NCBI GenBank assembly: GCA_037013685.1
Contig: CM072887.1
Span: 38,677,154-38,741,153, forward strand
Direction of reading: 5' to 3'
From: Acridotheres tristis
Lineage: Eukaryota; Chordata; Aves; Passeriformes; Sturnidae
DNA: 64,000 nt
Part shown: positions 27,641 to 40,900 of the stretch, piece after piece
Numbering within the stretch: the stretch's first letter is position 1
How the letters are laid out: each line of letters starts with the position of its first letter
The notes under the pieces: generated by a model
The model's database searches: none
What the model was told of the DNA's origin: nothing
What the model saw: the letters and a program-made list of their open reading frames with translations, nothing else
Program-made: the position numbers and the translations under genes

Positions 27641-29534
27641 CCTCATCACAGAACACCATCTGCTACACCGATGGGCATTCACTGCTGTAGTTATGATCAT
27701 TACAGTGGTACAGTTTGACATTATAATGACCCATTGCTACTGATAAAGAGATTTCCATGCTCTGTCACTTTCCCTTTTCATTTCCCTTAACACTTTCTCT
27801 TGCCTTTTGCTAGGGAGTTTACAATGAATTGGTCCAAGGAACAGAGATACTCTACACACACACATTTTCTGCTGGCTTAGTTCCCCTGAACTGACCCCCC
27901 TAGGATCTGGATGAGCTTCAGTACCTGAGAAAAAGGAGATGCTGGGAACATGCAGGACCAGAGTGGCAAGTCTGTGCCCTTCCAGAACAGCTGCCCATGG
28001 GGTGGGCTTAACGGTACTGCTAAACAGGATCTCACCTTTTCAGTATATGTTTTACTTGAAGCCTTCTTTAAACTGAGTTAAAGATAATTACTCTCATCAC
28101 TGATAAAAACACGGTGTTTTGTTTTAGAGCTGTCAGAGGTCTGTCCCAAGCTTTCCATAGGCAAGGCAGGCCAGCCTGTGCAGCCAGCAGCACTCAGGAG
28201 AGCTGCATGGGTAATGCCAGTAGTTGTCAGTAGTCCTGTGGCCCTGATGATCCCAGAGCTGACTTAGGGCAGGAATGTTTGGGCTACCACACTTCTTTCC
28301 AGGATTTGCCACGGTAAATTCAACATGTGCCTGTGTACAGTGTGTGCACACAGGAGCTCACACCAGTCACACAATTCACTGTGGGCACACTGTGCTTATG
28401 CACAGTGGAGATCCAGAGTATGCAATCACACAGACCAGGACCAACAGCAACCTCTTCTATCCATTCTGTCACCATGTCTCTTCCTGTGACCCCAGGCAGC
28501 TGCAAAACATCATTGAACTGCCGGGCTGCCAAGCTGTGAAACATGACCTGAAGTGACATTGACTACTGCATTCAAAACATTTGATGAGAAGCTATTGATT
28601 TGTCAATTGATACAGGCAATGACACAACACCTCTATCCCTTTTCAGAAAAGAAGGAATGGAGAATAACAACTGGCATCCAGCAATGGCATTTTACCATCT
28701 GAAAGTTTGCTATAAAATTCCCTAAGATTTCTTACCATTACATAGATTTGCAGGATTCAATATTGTGAATTATTGAGGGAAAGGAAATGCACTAATTGAT
28801 GAAAAACTCAAACACTTAATCCTCCAAACAAAATCCTTCTCAGTCTCCACATCCAGTAGTGTATGTAGAAAAATCCAAACCAACCAAACAACACCAAACA
28901 CCACCACGTCCCCCCAAAACACCTGCAGATTTAAATCTTGGATTAAATTGAGTAGACAAAAAAGAGAGTACACAACATAAATGCAAATATTTAGCATTTA
29001 AACTTTTCATTTAGGACTCATGGTAAAACATGCTGTCATTTTTCCACTTAATTCAGAGTGAATTCACTCAAAACAAAGTGAAATACAAGCAAGTAGAACT
29101 TTGGTCAGGAAGAGATTACTGATCTGCCAAAAGCTACCTGCATCATTCAGTGTTCCCAGGATCAAGTCAGCTCTTCAGAAAGCACACATGTACTCTATAT
29201 AAGCATTAAACACATAATAGGTGTTTGTGTAACACAAATTAGGGTGCAAAAATCAATAATTACTGCAACCTAATTTGAGAAACTACAACATTTCATAAAA
29301 CATAGAAACAACTAATCAAAGATTATGACTAATGTGCAAAAGCACAGATAAAGAAATCAGAACCTTTAATTATTTCAAATAAAGGAAAACAGTTACAGAT
29401 TATTTAATAACTGCATGTTTCAACAATTTGCATTTCATATAGCTGGTTTCACTGTATATCTAATAATAACATGTTATATTTAACAGCACGAGCTTGTCTT
29501 TTTTTTTCACTCACTAGAATAGTGGTTGATTATG

Positions 29535-29610
29535 CTTTCAAATGTTTTTTTGTCTTATTCATTGATCTGAGTCTTTCAAATGCTTTTTTGTCTTATTCAT
29601 TGATCTGAGT
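29535..29610. repeat. 38-bp tandem duplication, one mismatch
   Basis: Copy one (29535-29572) and copy two (29573-29610) are identical except for t/c at the eleventh base; each begins 'ctttcaaatg' and ends 'ttgatctgagt'. The near-identity indicates a recent duplication, probably by replication slippage. Confidence 0.95.
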
Positions 29611-32600
29611 TTTACCAGATCCCAAACTAAAGAAAATCTCTCTTTAACCTAAGTTAACAGCCAACTAAATATAATTCAGAGAAGTCTAAGATAATGAAAG
29701 CATGCTTGAGTGTAAGCTATACTCATCTTCCAACCACATCAAATGCTCAAAAAGCAGCAAAATCACTGTATTTTTCATTTATCACTGGAACTTCGTTATA
29801 GCTTCCACTAAAGACTTTTCTTTTTCAGTGAAAAGTTTAGGTGGCTGAAAAACCCTCCAAATCTTAAGAATCATTATGTCTTTATGCACTGCCCCTTAAA
29901 AACCATTTTTTCCAATAGATGCATTTCATAGGAAAAAAGTTTGTGTAAGCAACTGATGATTCAGCTTCATTATAAACCATTTTCCAAAATTTGTTTCAGA
30001 TGCAACAAGCTTGCAAGTGAGAAAATAAGTGGTACTAAGTACCCTTACATTTCAGTCAATAAAAATTTTGAGGAAACATGGAGCTCCAAAATAATACTTT
30101 TAGTTTCCTAATCTCTTAATGAGACAAAAAAAACCCCACAAACTTAAATCTACCACAAGAAATCATTATACATGTATACTTCTATTATTTGACATGGTCT
30201 TTAAGATTTCCTATGTCATTGCTTCTGTCAGCTCACAAAGGTTTGTCAGGACACACTAAAAAGACTAAAATAAATTCCTGGAAGAATTAGCTTTTGCAGG
30301 ACCGTTATTTTCTTGTATTTTTAGCAAATGGCCTCGTCATAAGCAAGATACATACATGTGACCTCTACTGTGTCTGAGTAGATGCAGAGTCACTCTATAG
30401 CTGCCATACCAGACTCATGGCATCACAGCATTCAGCTCATGACTGTTCCAATGGGACTTTCTTAACAGTCCAGGCACTAAAGATTCAATGCTCAGAAGGA
30501 TTTAGGTTTGAAAGAGGTCAGAAAAAGCAAGACAAAATACTCTAAGTGATAAATACTATCTCTCATACCTAGAAAATGAGATGGAATGGCAATACTTAAT
30601 TTTAAAAATTATTTTGATTAGCCTTTTGGAGAAACCTTGTTTTACTTTCGTCCATATTATCTGTTCCATATTCTTTCCTGGATCTAGGTAAGATGCTGCA
30701 CATTTACTTTGTAATGAGACCACAGATTTTCCACAGCAGTAATTAAACAATAGATAACATGACACACATTTACCTGTTACTACTTGCTTTGCCTCTAAGC
30801 ACAATTTTTCAAAACCATCACCATCATCCTTTCCCCTTGTATAACTATGTTTTCCCAAAGGGAAAGCTGGATATTTGAGTGGAGTCCTCATTCTCTGTCA
30901 TATCAAAGACTTTACTGCTACTGTCCCCACAGATGTCTCCATTTTGTTGTGAAGGATCCATGAATTGACTCTTCCTTTAATAGGAATTTCTGCCCAGTGA
31001 TATAGATATGACACACACTGAGTATGCACAGCCACGTGGTCCAATAGCAACAGCTGAATGTATAAAATAGACATGTCCAAATTAAATGAGGAGGGGATCA
31101 GACAGAGTCCAGAATAAAGAAAAGTAACCCTTTAATTTAAGCCCACAGGACTGGTAAACAAAAGAGTAGAGAATGATTAACTCATTAAAATAGATGAGCT
31201 TTTGAATTTTGTTTTTGCATACCTGGCCTGAAAAACTTAATTAGACCAGTGTACAGCTGTCACACTTGCTACTTGGGTGATACTGCTAAGCATTCACATA
31301 ATGTCAACAATTTTTCAAAGACAAATTCCTACGTTTTGCAGCTTTCACTTTTCACTAACAGTAATTGGCTCTATAAAGAACTCGGAACACTACTGGAATC
31401 TATTAGGCTGAATGACTCAAAAGCATGCACAAGAAGAATTAGCTTTATATTCTTCACTCTTGAGCACACTGCCAGCTGGGCAGGGTTATGCCAAGTAGAT
31501 AACTTTGTGAACAGTCCACTTGAAATCAAAGTCAGCAAATGCAGTGGAGGGCACTGCTCATGTTCCAAGAACATGAATCAACATACCAGCAAGGGGAGCA
31601 GTAATGTTACTCATTTTGTTTCTGAATGACCAATACAGATTAATATCATGTTATTGCCACTGCACGGAAAACCATGCACAAATGCACCTCTTTCTCCTGC
31701 AATCCCCAAAGGTGTGCTGCAGACAAAGTGAGTAAAAGTCATGTCACTTCTGTTTCAGGTTTTCATTGTTCTCAAGTTTAATGAGATTTTCAGTTATAGC
31801 AATGCTTTAATTCTGTCTTGTAAAAATTTCCTCCATTGGAATGAAAATTTCCATCTGGAGCATTTTCCCCTCTCCCTTTTAAGCCACAGAAGTGTGACAC
31901 ATGCTAATAACTGGACTTAAGTGACAGACGACAATGGGGGAAGGCAAATTCTCAGCTCAGAAAACAGGGCATAAACTTGCAAGGTCAGAAAAGATATGGC
32001 ATACAGGGTAAATTATGCTTGTGTTCAGAAGCCAGAGAATCCTCCTGGAAGCCAATGCAACCAGCAAGTCTTTTTGCAAAGATTGAAGCTTCCTTACAAT
32101 TTTAAGCATTTTCATGAAAAAAGAAAATCAAAACAGATCACAGAAAGAAGATAGCTTAAGGATTTCCCATGGGATTTATGTACTTCTTCTCAGCAAAGTA
32201 ATTATAAGCAATAAGGGCATCTTGCAAATATTAGTTTCATTTTACTAGATTGCCAAACCCAACAAATAGTAGCACCCACTCAGGAGGTCAGACTGATTTC
32301 TACTCAATACCACAGCTTTCAGAAGCTACCCAGCAGCAAATTCACTTGGACTTTCTGCTAGAGAAACAGTCAGGAGAGCAGATTTTCTATTAGTTCCTGA
32401 GAAAGTATTGCTTTTTATTTTTCTTCATGCGTCTTAGAGAGGGAACAGGAGAACAGTGAAGAATAGAAAGGGTTGCAGATAAGAATTAACTGATTGGGTG
32501 AATAACTTCTAGATTATTAAAATTTTACTAATTTCTGCTCCAGAATGAAACTGCAGGTTTTGCTTTTCATTTAAGTAAAATGAAAAAAATAAATTAAAAC

Positions 32601-33056
32601 AAATTTTAAAGAGAGTAAGGAGTACAAACACATTTACAGAAAATATCAGAATATAAAACTTCCTTTCAGAATATAGTACTTAAGTGTGTTTTCCTTGGGG
32701 GAAAAAAAACTCAAAAAATTTGAGGACCAGTTACTATCTTTCTTATGGTACTCTTCACTATTGTTCCTGCAATAGTCTCCTAGTAAAGAAAACAAATGTA
32801 AATTTTGTTCCTACAGAATTACATAGATGACCCCATAATTAAGGAGAGCAAAATCTTCCACATAAATCTTTGCAGGACTGTAATACTGTAATCTATTTCT
32901 AATTTCCTAAACCACTATGCAGATGACACAGCAGAATTAGACACATCATCTGAAAAGACAGCTATGCAATTATAGAGATGTTCAGAATCAAAACAGGATT
33001 AGTACTCAGTCCCCTATCACCAGATCTCAAGGATTTCTGTGCTTCTCTGCTTGCAG

Positions 33057-33164
33057 ATTTAGGACGTGATCCTGAATTGCACTTATTCCCCCTTGCACCT
33101 CAATTTTCATGCAGAAGAAATTTGCATGCAAAGGCAATGAGGTGTGTGATGTTCTGGATGATCT
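33057..33164 (+). other. Plus-strand exon-like segment A
   Basis: A strong acceptor (TGTGCTTCTCTGCTTGCAG) precedes it and GTAAGT follows. One frame is open throughout (entry phase 1, exit phase 1) and includes GRDPELHLFPLAPQFSCRR. It is phase-compatible with the segment at 34799-34986. It could be a coding exon, an lncRNA exon or chance. I do not recognise the peptide. Confidence 0.22.
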
Positions 33165-34798
33165 GTAAGTGCCTTCATAAAACTCATTTGCCACATCCAT
33201 CACAGAGTGCTTTTTAGCACCTTCCAAGTTTAGTCCCTCCCCTTATCAAAGCCCTTTACATGCATTAGGCAGGGTTATACTTCAAGAAAGGCTAATATAG
33301 ATCACATCATCTACAGCGAGCAAATTCACACTCCCATATGAAATTTCTCTTCATTAAAATAACACAGGGCAGAACGTTACAATTAACAGAACCATTACCC
33401 TTTAACTAAAACCTCCCTTGACCTGCCCCATCAGCAGAAAGATACCTAAAAGTTCATGGAACTTCAGTTTGCACCAACCTATACCTCCTCCTAATCACCA
33501 GAAGGAAGGTAAAAAGCCAATTCAAATAGATGACTCTTCCAGTACTCACAAAGACATTTCTCTTTCCTATTTGACTCCTAGAAATAAAAAACTGACTAAT
33601 TTATAACATTTGATCAGTTTTCCTGCTACGTTATCAATTCCCACAGCTGTGACAATGTTTGGTCCTAGGTTGGGCCAAGAAAGACTGAACAGCTCAGCTG
33701 CCATCTGTGCCTTTGAAATGCCCGTGTCTTTATTGGAGACACTCGTGTGCACACCCCGCTATGAAATGCACTAACTGCTCAGTACCAACAGCAACATCTC
33801 ACAGCTTTGGGAGAGAATCCGTCTTGGAAAAAACATCCTCTCTAATAATTCAGAAATATAGTGCAAAAGCCTTTCTGAGGAATATGAGAGACTGCATTAT
33901 GTGTTTCTCGAAAGTTTCATTCTATCAAAGAGGAAGTATAAAAAATGCAACAGAGCCAAATTTTAAATTATTGATTAGTTGTTGATATGCAAAGAAATAA
34001 AGATATGTGGATACTATGCATCAATTGATTCAAATCCAAAACAAGTGCCCCATAAAGGCTGAGTTTTCAGTTTGAGCACATTTTGAAGATGCACCCCATT
34101 TTGATTATGAATACTATTAAAGAATGATAGCATCTCTAAAACACTAGTTACTTTATATAGTCATCCAACATACGTATAAAACCTATATATATTAATTCAA
34201 TGATTTTATGAGCTCACCCTCATTTTTTTTAAATCCCAAATTAAAAAGCTAATGTGACCTTGAGAAATTATGTGAAAATAAATTCCCATCACTGAACGAG
34301 AATTGTTACTTTGGGCTAAGTTCTACATTATGCCAAGTATCTATTAGAGGGATATAAAATAATTTATTTTGCATATTGCTTAGGGTTTTATAGTGTTAAG
34401 ACATCATTATCTCACAGCAATCAAAACTCTTAAAACAAGGAAATAATCTGATACACTTGAATTATAATTTGCATAGGGAATGCATGATCATTTAGTCTCA
34501 TCTTCATCTTAAATAATATATTAGTCACAAATAGTGTTAATATGAGCTGCTAATAGTGCAGTTTGTATTCAAACTGACAGGCAAAACCAAATTAAAAAGA
34601 GGAAACTATTACTTTGGCCAGCTGTGTGACTGAGCTCAAGCTTTCCAGAAAACGCTGAGTTTTAGGCTAAGGCAAAGCACAAAAAGCCTTGGTCTCACCT
34701 AAGACTTGAGTACAAGGTCAAGAGCGACTGGAAAACAAAAAGTTTAGTGGGATGGTGTCTGTGTTTAACTCTGCACATGTTTGCCTGTGCTGTTGCAG

Positions 34799-34986
34799 AT
34801 GATGAGATATACATGCCAGTCCCTAACAGGGGCACCAGGGCATGGAAGGGGCTTCTCTCTTTTCAAACTGTGCTCACAGCTGCCCAGACAGACATGCCTC
34901 CACTGCCAGCTTCTGCTTCCAGGTCCTGTCTCTGGTCACAAGGAACTCCAGCAAAGTGTGTTGAAGCAGAGACAGACTCAGAGTAT
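34799..34986 (+). other. Plus-strand exon-like segment B
   Basis: The acceptor TTTGCCTGTGCTGTTGCAG and the donor GTAAGA bound a 188-nt segment that is more GC-rich than its surroundings. The frame entered in phase 1 is open for 62 codons (DDEIYMPVPNRGTRAWKGLL is its start) and exits in phase 0. It follows segment A in a compatible phase. No family recognised; coding status unproven. Confidence 0.25.
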
Positions 34987-37900
34987 GTAAGACAAAGAAA
35001 ATAGACCCGGATCACTCCAGCCATTAGCATGACCTATCTGTATCACCTTAACTTCAAAGAGCAAACCACACAGTCTGCTCCCCACTCTGAAGGGTTGCAA
35101 GGGCAGAAAGCAGCAAATACACAGTACAAGGGGGAGTACCACAATGGCCATGGACCCCAGAGAGCACTGGGTCCCACACAAGCTCTATTCCCAGACATCA
35201 GCTCTAGGCAAGAGGATCTGCCCCTCCTTGTCCTGAAAACACCACCACCTGCTGCAACTTCATCCCCTATAAGACAAATGCAACATTTAATTTGAGTTGA
35301 TTCTCTTCCAAAGACGGATGGAGATTAATCCTCTCTGATGGCAGAAAACAAATTGCTGGTACTCTGGATTCATTTTATTTTTTGGAACCTTGTCATTTAA
35401 TGAGTGAATCAGAGGTGACAAGGCTAGGAGAAGAGGGAGTTCATTAGCACCCATCAACATGTGGTATACAATATGCTAACTTCAAATTTGTCATTTGTAG
35501 CCCAAGTCAGACATGTTTCTTTACTACCAGTCAGTAAATGAAAAGTACAGCAGTTTCCATGTTTTGTCAGATTAAAAAATGGAGCAATGAATTTAATTGG
35601 CAAGTGGCAGCATTGCCACTTGATGAGGAGGAAGAAGCTTGTGATGACCTCTACAAAAGCAATGATCAGAAGTGAAAATAATTTCCCAACCACCAGCAGT
35701 TGGGAAACATTTATGACCTCACAAGGGTTTCAGCAGTGATCCTCTCTGCAAATCAGGAGGCAGAAACTGAAACTAGGAGAAATGGCTTCAGTTTGCTATC
35801 TCCTTTTCTCCTCAATGCAATTTAAAGAGAAAAATACCCTCCTAACTTAAAAATATAAAAGTTTTTACTGTTAGAAACCATTTTTGCAGAACATGGCTGG
35901 GTCAGGCACTATATATGACCTAATAACTTGTTAAAAAAAAATCTGCAGATGGTCAAAGTCCAGGCAGCACTTATTACATATCTGGCAGAATTCCAGGAAT
36001 GTTTTACAGGCTCCTCAGGACTCCATAGCCTTGTTCATGATAGGACTAGCTATAGTGTGTAACAGGGAATCAGAGACCTGACATTACTTGTTTTGTGTAA
36101 TTTCTGCTCGCTGTGGGATTCAGCTTGTTCAGCAAACCCAGCACAGCCCCAGCTGACCTTACACTGTTACTAGAAATATTTTCAATCTGTATGAAGAAGT
36201 TCAGGGGTCAGACTACAAAGAGAGACTGTGTAACAGGTAACCAAGATGTTGTAAAATGCATATTACATATTACAATAAAATGTAACATGCAGCCAGGAGC
36301 TATAACAAGATCTTCTTAGCTGGTCAAAATGGAAAAAGTGTGAGCTAGCAGACAGCATGCAATAGCTTAATTTTATTTTGATACATAATCAAATCAGCTC
36401 CTATCCAAAGCAAGAGGAAATTTGAGAACAAGCTACAATTTGACAATTTTAGGCCTGTCCATTCCTTATTGTGTCTAACATGATGAAAATAATAGCTTAA
36501 ACCAATATTTGCTTCAAGGACTCTGACCTCTTAGTCAAAAGTAAAACAATCAATAAAGGAATTAAATTAAATACATACTGAATTACTATTTAATACATAC
36601 AGAAAAAACATTTTAGAATCATCTGTCTAGAGAGTTTCAAGTGATTTTCCTATTGTACATAGTGGCATGAAGCGATTACTCCATGTTCTTTCTTCTGATT
36701 CTGAGTCGAATTTTGATAACATAAAGAATTATAAAAACAAAGAATTCTGTCTGGAGGTCATGAACGACCTTGTGGCACTGCACCCAGAATGAAGATTTTC
36801 TTCTTGGGAAGGGGGAAGAGTAACTTTCTCTGGGTCCTGCCAGCAATGGCCCTGTCTGTGGTGAGGCACAGATGAGAGCACTAGCATTTGTTGGATTTTC
36901 TTTGTTTGGTTTTTTCACACTGAAAAGGATTAAATCACTGTTACCAAGACTTACTTTTCAATTTTAAGCAGTGAAAAATGGACCTTTCATAGCTAGTATT
37001 CTAGATATACATACAAGCATTTAACAATCTTCCCTCTAAACCTGCTATATGTACCAAAAATCAACTTATCCATTGTACAGATTGAATACATTTTAAATAG
37101 TTCTTCCTGACTTTAGTTGGAAAACTAATTTTCAAGAATCAGTACTCTGAATATAGACAGATGAGAACAAGACCAATGATTTTCAGAACTAAACAGCACA
37201 AAATTCATGAAGAAAAAGGGGGTTGCAATGACAGTCAAGCTCCCATTCTCCAGCTGAGTAAGGTTTGGAAAGTTGGTGGGGGGCCATAAATTTAGACAAT
37301 TTTTAGAGAAAGTAGTTTTCTTCGAAAGAAACAAAGATAGCATGGAAAAAAATCCCATCCTGAACCAGCAAATCTTTGATTACTTGGAGGCCCTGTATAG
37401 CATTAAAACATATGTATTTCCTGGAAAACAACTGGAATATTTGCTATTCAGTTATGCATCTTTCCACTAAACAAAAAATTCAAATAGTTATATATAAGTA
37501 ATTAAAGCTTCTCTTGTTCATTTAAGTACAAAAGATACCCAACAAAGTTATGGAATTAAAAACCAATTAATACCCAAGAACAAGACAAGACTACCAAGTT
37601 ATGGACAACCCATTATTTTTATTTCAACTAGAATTTTGCTTGAATATTAATGTGCATTTGTGGCCGCATGTTTTATTCTAATACGAATTTTTAGGCTTCA
37701 TTTATAAATCCCTATTTGTTTCTGAGCATGGAAACAAACCTGTAAGAACAACAAATAGAAATGCAAAGCCTGCAAATGCCACCTTGTTGGCTTCTCCTGC
37801 CTATAAGCTGACACAGAACAAACCCAAGCTTTCCAGATGCCCCTTGATTCTCCAGCTTCTTACAGGCTGGGTCCCATCCAAGGTGGAGAGAAGCTCGTAG

Positions 37901-40900
37901 TGGGTGTTGCCATTCTGCCCCAGCATAGGTGAGCAGGAAAAGGACCAGGACTGGCTGAATAGGAGTAGAAAAATTGTTGTGTTTTCACAGAGAGGAAGAA
38001 ACCTTTCTGGGAGCCTATCTACACTGTGGAATAGAAAACAGTACACTTTGAATTCAGGTCAAAATTACTACTCCCTTGACTACTTCTGAAGGTGCAGTCT
38101 GCCTTTTCACTTGAATAAAATGAGAATTTTCCAGTCTAACTACTGGCAGATGTTTGTTGAACACTACATCTGAGAAAATAAGTATAGCTTTCCTGAGGAT
38201 GCAGCCTGTCCACCAGAGCCTGTGCAACCCTTCTCACACCCGGGGAAAAGCAACAAGAATGGACACAATGGAAATCTCCAGGCCTTTAGGGTGCAATCTT
38301 CAGGCCACCTTGCTACACCAGAGAACACAAAAAAACCAAAAGTTGTATGCACTGCACCTGGTGGTACTGAGGGAAGCCAGTCAGGCATCTTAGGAAGAGG
38401 CTGGAGATAGTGGAAGACTACACAGATACAAAACCATGAAAATGGGGAAGATTGATACTGTTCTGTTGCCTTTAAAAACAAAAACAGCCTAAGAAAAACC
38501 CACAGAGGTATTCTTTGAGCTGTGTCTCTTCCTCAAACATTCTGAAACCACACATCTGAAAAAAGACAGAAGCTGAAGGATCTCTGCCAGCTTGTTTTTT
38601 TCAAGTTGCTGCTCTTTTCTCCTCATTTTACTTACCTGTTTCAAGAACAGGGCTTAAGTCAGGTCAGCCTGTGATGTCACCAGGAATCAGGTGACAGCTG
38701 ATGTAATTAGGTGAGCCCAATCAACACAGGAGGAACAGGAATGTGGGTCATAATCCTGGAAGATTAATGAATCCCTGCAAGGTCATTTGCCAGAAACTGA
38801 ATCTCAGCAGTTTGCTGCAGTTTTACTGCTGCCCTGCTTAACTCTAGAGCAGAGAAATGAAAACATGCAATGCTATGAGTGTAACTGGGTGATTCAGTTT
38901 GTTGATACATTTTAATATTTATGCTGTTTAATCAATGTCTTGGAAAATGAAACTAATGTTCACGTCCTATTTGGTAGATGTGGTGAGAAAAGTAGCATAT
39001 CTCTAAAAATTTTCTTAGGACACAGCATGATAACTCTAAGACATGGGATTCTTCTAAGCAGGAATCCATTACGATGTTTTCTTGTGCCACCAGCAGGGTA
39101 ATATAATGCCAGTCCAATTTATAGTTTTACATTTTAGAAATAAAATAACATTGTTTGCATTTATACTTCAGATTTTCCTGGTAACACTCTTTGCCTCCAT
39201 CATATTTCCAGGTTAGAAAAATCAAACAGACAGGCTAGAAATATAATAATTTTGCAACTTTTTACAGGCTATACTAGCTTGAAAAGTCTCAAAACTGCTT
39301 TGTTCTACCAGAAGTGTTATGTGTCCTGGGAGAGGACATCCTGAGAACTACTGGGGAGTCAAGACTGCCATCACTGCTAAGGGCACATGACAGCAAGAGC
39401 ACAGAGAGCTGTGATCTGTAGGTGCAGCAGGAGAAGCAGAATCACAGAGATGCAGGAGAAAAAGACCCAAACATAGCAGCTGGAATAGGATCCACAAAAG
39501 GAAGGCAAGAAGCTAAGTGTTTTCAGACCACACTTCAGAACCAGATTGGCAAGAGAGGCACAGAGATGGTGGCCCAGCTAAGCAGATGGTGTTCTCCCAG
39601 CACAGCCGGCACGGAGAGCTTTCCATCTGCTAGCACATTCAAAACAGACTAAGAAGGGAATTACGGGACTTCTAGTATAAACAACGTTTTTAATACTCGC
39701 TGAAAAATATTTTATTTCATGTTAACATTGATGAACTCAGGCTATGTAGCCCCAGAATTACTCAGGAGAGGCTGAAAGGATTAGCAGGAGCAACAGATTG
39801 CTTCTTTTGGTGTGCAAAGTCACAGCTATCACACAAGCTGCAGAAGGAATTTCAGCTGTTAACAAGACAAAATGGTTCTGCCGTTGCTGTTTTCTTCAAA
39901 AGAAATGCTAGGTACCTAAACACACAAACACACACACGTTTAGCAGATATTGAGCTATATGCATTTTTCAATTGTTTTGGTGGGTATGGGGTATTTATAA
40001 TAAGGGAGGTTTCTGCAGTTAGGATGGTATCAGAGATACCATGTAAAGAACTACCTATGTCCTGATCATTGCTTCCTCAGAAGCAAAGTGGCTGATGAAG
40101 TCCCACACAAGGATGGTGGCACAGGCACAGCTAGCAGATCTGCAACACAGGTTCGGCATAGTACATCTGTAGTACATTTCTTTTCCTACAACTGCAATTA
40201 CTATTCTATGAAAAAATAAAATCCAGGCCCCAGTAACATATTTATTTAGTTCAGGACTTTTTCTGCAACATTTTTAAAATGCATTGGTGAGATAGTAAGA
40301 TCATGCAATCTAAGGAGGGCTGAGGCACCATCTCTTGGAGAATAACTCCAACTTCTAGCTGGAGAAAAAAGCTAAGCAGCCTCTAGGCAGCATCTGAGAA
40401 GGAAAGCACACATCACCCTCTACCAAGTCCTTGAAAAAGCATCTCTGATAAAAGCATGAGCTGCTGCTGCTATGGGTTAAATTCTCAGGGCAAAGCTGTA
40501 AATATCCTCACTTCTCACCATCCTCTGACTGTTCTTACCCACCAAAAGTGCCACAGCCCTGCAGCTGACAAGAATCCCCAGAGAAATGCATAGGGTAGCA
40601 AGTCCCAGAACACACCACCTCAATGGGCCAAGGCAGCCCTTGCTATTCCAAAGGCAAAGGTTAACACAAAGAATTAAATGAGATGACAGCAATTCTATTT
40701 TACTTTTCTCTTTATAGAGAAATAACTAAGAAATAGCTGATAGAGAATTAAAATGTACAAAAATAAGGCAAAACTCATTGATATGGTAATATGGAGATAT
40801 TAGGGAAGACCACGTGCATCAGAACTGGTGAATAAGGTAACATTAATGAGGAGTACTTAGGCACATCAGAAGAGACTTTTCAAGAGTATAACTTTTCAAA

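Noticed and set aside
31249..31629. 126-codon plus-strand open frame
   Set aside because: Composition is unremarkable, there is no clear acceptor or donor at its borders, and no family resemblance.
35454..35693. Minus-strand frame with the good acceptor CATTGCTTTTGTAG at about 35658
   Set aside because: Only a GTAGTA donor follows, and neither phase nor peptide links it to the upstream series.
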